This document shows positions 14,352 to 14,422 of a stretch of DNA of 14,422 nucleotides, one piece after another. Each line of letters opens with the position of its first letter. The first letter of the stretch is position 1. The notes below the pieces were generated by a model. The model saw only the letters and a list, made by a program, of their open reading frames with translations, was not told where the DNA came from and did no database searches. The DNA lies in assembly GCA_900543325.1 (NCBI GenBank), contig UQQU01000079.1, positions 1 to 14,422 on the forward strand, written 5' to 3'. This stretch comes from an uncultured Clostridium sp. (GTDB lineage: Bacteria; Bacillota; Clostridia; Clostridiales; Clostridiaceae). Position numbers and translations under genes: made by a program.

Positions 14352-14422
14352 CCACTTTAAATTAATTTTTAGTTTATTGCATAACCCCCAAAACTTTGTT
14401 TTGGTGCGGTTTTACAAACTCA

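Overview
The window looks like chromosome of a low-GC Clostridium (sensu stricto-like) species. The DNA is very AT-rich, with A/T-ending codons, AGGAGG- and GGGGG-type ribosome binding sites, a Trp T-box leader and a tandem glycine riboswitch. Every supported gene, about 14 protein genes and one tRNA, lies on the minus strand, so the natural reading direction is from position 14422 down to 1. Most plus-strand open frames are shadows.

In reading direction the layout is as follows. (1) 14422-13764: a terminator of an unseen upstream gene, then a GNAT acetyltransferase. (2) 13701-12361: a promoter, an unrecognised 412-residue coiled-coil protein and a hairpin. (3) 12332-11779: a strong promoter, a long leader that may hold a tiny ORF, and an unrecognised 123-residue protein. 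(4) 11721-8174: a decayed tryptophan operon made of promoter, T-box leader with a probable UGG specifier, an 18-codon ORF (possible trpE stump), trpD, a trpC-start/trpF-end scar, trpB and trpA. (5) 8087-7653: a solo PIN-domain protein. (6) 7640-6712: a tandem glycine riboswitch controlling a UPF0126/TRIC-like membrane protein. (7) 6509-6086: a CsoR/RcnR-family metal sensor with a His-rich N-terminus, closed by a long hairpin terminator. (8) 6041-879: a five-gene peptide/nickel-type ABC importer (lipoprotein receptor, two permeases, two ATPases) with its own promoter and a G6 tract next to the -35. (9) 846-689: tRNA-Cys. (10) 675-72: a remnant of a serine recombinase start, then a DUF985 cupin and a hairpin terminator.

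The two most informative stories are these. First, trpE, trpG, trpC and trpF are absent here, yet short ORFs or stumps remain at the junctions, while the T-box, trpD, trpB and trpA look intact. This fits gene loss that keeps tryptophan synthase, possibly for making Trp from indole. Second, the metal sensor sits directly upstream of a nickel/metallophore-type ABC importer whose receptor ends in an HPHGHG cluster. That suggests a metal-uptake module, although metal specificity cannot be read from sequence alone. I see no CRISPR array, intact insertion sequence, prophage or clearly new multi-gene defence system.
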